From Acidimicrobiia bacterium (GTDB lineage Bacteria; Actinomycetota; Acidimicrobiia; Spongiisociales; UBA5794): a DNA stretch of 9,136 bases. This document shows positions 6,703 to 9,136 of this stretch, piece after piece (within the stretch, counting starts at the first letter, position 1; each line of letters opens with the position of its first letter). The notes beneath the pieces are model-generated. The model saw only the letters and a program-made list of their open reading frames with translations, did no database searches and was not told where the DNA came from. The position numbers were made by a program, and so were the translations under genes. The stretch is from the NCBI GenBank assembly GCA_030598905.1, contig JAUVPA010000056.1:1-9136 (forward strand), in the 5' to 3' direction.

Positions 6703-7217
6703 GACAGCGATCGGTAAGCGCCGCGGTAATACAACAGAGGATCGGCGAGGTCGTCGATCTCGACGTGGTCGATGGTCGCCGACACGAGAAACGAGTAGCT
6801 CTCTTCGACGCCGCCGCGGTAGGTGCAATAGGCACGGTTGCCGATCGCTGGGATGACGGGACCCCACTCCGAGTACTCGACATCGAGGCCAGCGAAGAGA
6901 CCGCCCGGGCTGGGCCGGATACCGGCAAACACATCGGACATCGCCCGGTTGTCCCCGGAGAGGACATGGACGACAAGACGTGTTGTGTGCTGCATGATGT
7001 CGAAGAAGTCTGTGTCTGGCCCGACGAGGAAGTAGATCCTTCCGGGATCACCTTCGGCCGCCACCAGCGAGGACACCGTCATGCCGGTGGCGGAGTCGGG
7101 GCCTCCGGCGGTCAGGATCGTGACGGGTGCGGCCATCCTCCCGCGGAGTTGGCGGACGCGGTCCCTCTTCTCTTCCGGCGTGCGAAACGGGTGTTGTTCG
7201 TGGATTCTGCCGGTCAC
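6699..7217 (-). CDS. Flavin reductase-like (FMN-binding split barrel) protein
   Basis: The 172-aa product resembles the flavin reductase domain family, which binds FMN or FAD and uses NAD(P)H to reduce it, often for a partner monooxygenase. Supporting stretches are RMAAPVTILTAGG, GMTVSSLVAAEGDPG (the usual 'TASSF/TVSS' flavin phosphate segment) and IYFLVGPDTDFFDIMQ, followed by a strand ending LLYYRGAYRSL, the usual 'L.Y..G.Y' close. The substrate is unknown and no monooxygenase partner gene is visible. The GTG at 7217 gives a GTGA overlap with the PHP gene stop and a product of the family's normal size; upstream in-frame sequence to 7439 is basic, low-complexity and antisense-like. Its own stop overlaps the rimO GTG in the same way. 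Confidence 0.8.
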   Translation of the reverse strand: MTGRIHEQHPFRTPEEKRDRVRQLRGRMAAPVTILTAGGPDSATGMTVSSLVAAEGDPGRIYFLVGPDTDFFDIMQHTTRLVVHVLSGDNRAMSDVFAGIRPSPGGLFAGLDVEYSEWGPVIPAIGNRAYCTYRGGVEESYSFLVSATIDHVEIDDLADPLLYYRGAYRSLS

Positions 7218-8107
7218 GGTGAGAAGGACGGTAGGGGTACCTCGGTCGCCACGCGATTCCGGAATTGCAAGCAATGTGTGTATCCAACTGTTCGCGCCAA
7301 CTCGGCGGCGCGGTCGAAGCCGCGCCCGGCGAACTCGGGTCGATGCGCGTCCGATGCCAAAGTGATGGGAACGCCGGCATCGTGGAACATCTGCAAGAAA
7401 GCCGGATGGGGGAAGACCTCCTCGGCGACATGCCACCACCCCGAAGTGTTGATCTCAACAGCGGTGCCGGATGCGACTGCTGCGGCAACAACGTTCTCGT
7501 AGAGTTCAAACGGCGGGTCGCTGAGGAACCGACCCTTCTTCTTCACGGCGTCCGCATGTGCCAGAACATCCACCGATCCCGATGCGGCCAGCTGTTCTTC
7601 CAGGCTGAAGTACTCCTCGTACGCTCTCTCGGTGCCCCGACGATCGAACTCGAACTGTGAGTTGTTGCGGTCGTATCCCCAAGCCCCGATCCAGTGAACC
7701 GACCCGACGAGAAAGTCCCACGGATAGTCACCGAGAAAGTCCGTAACGGCTTCGATCGACTCCGGAAAGAAATCGACTTCGAGCCCAAGGAGCACGGGGA
7801 GACCCCGGTCTTTGGCACCAACAACGGCATCGACGTATGACTCGATTGAGAGGTTTCGCTCAATCTCCATCACCTCGGCTGTGAGGTTGGCAAGATCGGA
7901 TCGGGAATCGTCCTCCCAGAAGTCTCCCAGGACGGGTGCCGATTCCACGCACCGATACCAATGTTCGGTGAAACCGACTTCTTGAACGCCCCGCGCGGCC
8001 GCCGCCTCGACGTAGGCCTCGATGTGGCCATCCGGGTAGGTCCCTGGCTCGGGACCCGTTCCGTCGTAGGCGCCGTGCGGGTGCAGATGAACGTGATAGT
8101 CACCCAT
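7214..8107 (-). CDS. PHP-domain phosphoesterase, histidinol-phosphatase-like
   Basis: The 297-aa product is a stand-alone PHP (polymerase and histidinol phosphatase) domain, a metal-dependent phosphoesterase with a distorted TIM barrel. The expected metal-ligand motifs appear in order: HVHLH (residues 5-9), FTEHW (His49), GLEVDFF (Glu110), GSVHW (His138), LAHAD (His184) and SDAHRPE (Asp253, His255). This pattern is that of HisK/HisJ-type histidinol-phosphatases, but no other histidine genes are in view, so the natural substrate may differ. The ATG at 8107 puts the first metal motif at residue 5, as usual. A longer frame reaching 8353 would run across the divergent gene and is rejected. No clear ribosome binding site precedes the ATG. 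It is the first gene of the minus-strand operon. Confidence 0.85.
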   Translation of the reverse strand: MGDYHVHLHPHGAYDGTGPEPGTYPDGHIEAYVEAAAARGVQEVGFTEHWYRCVESAPVLGDFWEDDSRSDLANLTAEVMEIERNLSIESYVDAVVGAKDRGLPVLLGLEVDFFPESIEAVTDFLGDYPWDFLVGSVHWIGAWGYDRNNSQFEFDRRGTERAYEEYFSLEEQLAASGSVDVLAHADAVKKKGRFLSDPPFELYENVVAAAVASGTAVEINTSGWWHVAEEVFPHPAFLQMFHDAGVPITLASDAHRPEFAGRGFDRAAELARTVGYTHCLQFRNRVATEVPLPSFSP

Positions 8108-8210
8108 CGAGCGAGCGAGGGTAGACCTGTCTCGGCCGCGCCGGGCCTCACTCCTGCGACAAGCGCTTCGAACCCCGTGCCCGGCCGGGTCCGACCGAGG
8201 TTCAACGATG

Positions 8211-8216
8211 TACAGT
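8211..8216 (+). promoter_or_regulatory. Possible -10 element of a leaderless promoter
   Basis: TACAGT fits the actinobacterial TANNNT -10 pattern and stands 6 nt before the ATG at 8223, the spacing typical of leaderless transcripts that start at the A of the ATG. No convincing -35 is seen 16-18 nt upstream. The 115-bp divergent gap (8108-8222) must also hold the promoter for the opposite operon; I see only a weak TACCCT (8123-8118, minus) there. Confidence 0.45.
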
Positions 8217-8222
8217 GAGGCC

Positions 8223-8675
8223 ATGATCGTCAGAGGGCGGATGCCGTTCTTCCCCGTCGTTTTGTTCTTCTTCATTTTCGCCGGTTGGAAGCTTCTTCCC
8301 CTTCTGGTCTTCGGCTGTGCCGTTCTCTTGATCACCGGCAACGTCGTCCGCAACGCCGAACGAACCGGTCACCGGCGGCGGACGCATACCGACTCGCGTG
8401 GCTCATACGTGAATCTGGCGGGCCGCGTTGCCGACCGGATCATCGATCTCGATGATCGGATCGTGGCCACCGCGCCTCCCCACGCACGTACTCTCTACCG
8501 GCGCGGGACCAGCCGTTACCTGTCTGCACGCACCACATCCGACCTCCGCAGCGCCCTCGCCGACCTCGAGGGCGCCGAGGCCGTCATGGAGGGAAGGGAT
8601 CCGCGACAGCGGGGAACCCGATCTCGGCGAGAGGCGCTCGCTCTGATCGAACGTTCCCGGTACGTATTGTCCTGA
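8223..8675 (+). CDS. Small predicted membrane protein of unknown function
   Basis: I do not recognise this 150-aa product. After a short basic N-terminus (MIVRGRM), two closely spaced hydrophobic stretches (about residues 9-22 and 24-41, with Phe-rich LFFFIFAGW and then LLPLLVFGCAVLLITG) form a likely membrane hairpin. The rest is soluble and very charged, with ADRIIDLDDRIV and SDLRSALADLEGAEAVMEG suggesting amphipathic helices. Positive charges flank both sides of the hairpin, so both ends are probably cytoplasmic. It is the only plus-strand gene here. The ATG at 8223 is preferred over one at 8208 because the upstream one overlaps the candidate -10. The codon pattern and uninterrupted frame look like a real gene. 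Confidence 0.7.
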   Translation: MIVRGRMPFFPVVLFFFIFAGWKLLPLLVFGCAVLLITGNVVRNAERTGHRRRTHTDSRGSYVNLAGRVADRIIDLDDRIVATAPPHARTLYRRGTSRYLSARTTSDLRSALADLEGAEAVMEGRDPRQRGTRSRREALALIERSRYVLS

Positions 8676-9136
8676 TCAGCGCAATTCGGCCGGCTGCCAT
8701 CCGCGTACCGAATTGACCAGGGCGAGACCTGCAGTCTGCGCCAATTCAGCCATCGGGAAGCGACGCTCGGAGAGCGTGCCGTCGGCAATGAGCTTCGCTC
8801 GGTAGATCCCCGGTAGGCATCCCGACTCCAGCGGAGGCGTGAACCAATCGTCACCGATTCGATAGACCAAGTTGCTCCCCGTGGCTTCAGTCATGTCGCC
8901 ACGCTCGTTCACCAGCAGCACCTCGTCGGCGAGTGGGTGTCGCTTCTGTCGCGATACATATTGCCGACGCTCGGTCGTCTTGTGGAACAGGCCGACGTCG
9001 CTCGATCGCACCGGCTCGTCGTCGACCTCGATCCTCAGAATCGCCCCGGATCCGCCATCGAGTGCGATCTCGCCGGCAAGAGGCTCCGCTTCGGTTCGTA
9101 CCGTCCCCCCACGGCCAAGCAGCAGCCGAATGCGCA
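8676..9136 (-). CDS. Aminodeoxychorismate lyase-like fold-type IV PLP enzyme (5' end beyond window)
   Basis: The C-terminal 152 residues of a class IV aminotransferase-fold enzyme are present, in frame to the window edge. LFHKTTERRQYV carries the lysine expected to bind PLP, GDMTEATGSNLVY carries the conserved glutamate that pairs with the PLP ring, and TPPLESGCLPGIYR and ALVNSVRGWQPAEL are the family's closing motifs. The LFHKTT form and the strand-rich lead-in (RIRLLLGRGG...) are typical of the lyase part of PabB-PabC fusion proteins, which make 4-aminobenzoate for folate; a separate PabC, or a branched-chain or D-amino acid aminotransferase, is also possible. Its stop codon directly abuts the stop of the convergent gene. 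Confidence 0.8.
   Translation of the reverse strand, partial: RIRLLLGRGGTVRTEAEPLAGEIALDGGSGAILRIEVDDEPVRSSDVGLFHKTTERRQYVSRQKRHPLADEVLLVNERGDMTEATGSNLVYRIGDDWFTPPLESGCLPGIYRAKLIADGTLSERRFPMAELAQTAGLALVNSVRGWQPAELR

Noticed and set aside
6703..6867. 55-residue N-terminal extension of RimO
   Set aside because: Basic, low-complexity out-of-frame sequence of the upstream gene; the GTGA overlap start is more credible.
8108..8353. N-terminal extension of the PHP protein
   Set aside because: It crosses the whole divergent gap and the start of the plus-strand gene; PHP domains begin at the DYHVHLH motif.

Overview
The window looks like a GC-rich chromosomal segment of an actinobacterium. The evidence is the frequent GTG start codons, a perfect actinobacterial-type LexA box (CGAAC-N4-GTTCG) in front of recA, a leaderless-looking gene start, and RecA and RimO sequences of ordinary actinobacterial flavour. 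The gene order (rimO, cinA, thpR, recA) would suit a deep-branching or uncultured lineage such as Acidimicrobiia, but that placement is an inference from general impression, not a classification.

Layout, right to left because nearly everything is on the minus strand. At 8676-9136 (-) is the 3' part of a fold-type IV PLP enzyme of the aminodeoxychorismate lyase kind, cut by the window edge. It converges with a small two-helix membrane protein gene at 8223-8675 (+), and the two stop codons abut with no spacer. A divergent 115-bp gap (8108-8222) then precedes a tightly packed minus-strand series: a PHP-domain phosphoesterase (7214-8107), a flavin reductase-like protein (6699-7217), rimO (5374-6702), cinA (4124-5377) and thpR (3579-4136). 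Each of the last four starts with GTG inside the stop region of the gene before it: three 4-base GTGA overlaps and one 13-base overlap. This is a translationally coupled operon. A 216-bp gap carrying a LexA-controlled promoter separates thpR from recA (1-3362).

The main discovery is recA. It is one uninterrupted reading frame of 1120 codons in the window, about three times the normal size, because it holds two complete in-frame inteins. Intein 1 (427 aa) sits inside the Walker A ATP-binding loop, between the catalytic Lys and the following Thr. Intein 2 (359 aa) sits in the loop L2 region, just before SPE, at the point where the Mycobacterium leprae RecA intein is inserted. Both have terminal splicing residues (Cys1, block B TxxH, C-terminal His-Asn) and both keep two LAGLIDADG motifs with acidic residues, so both look competent for splicing and homing. 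The third RecA site known to be occupied (M. tuberculosis) is empty here and has Val where a Cys would be needed. Functional RecA therefore needs two independent splicing events, and the transcript is under SOS control.

Together the operon mixes ribosomal protein modification (RimO), NAD/nucleotide repair (CinA), RNA 2',3'-cyclic phosphate processing (ThpR) and recombination/SOS (RecA). The cinA-recA neighbourhood is known from other bacteria. The PHP and flavin reductase-like genes at the head of the operon are less expected.
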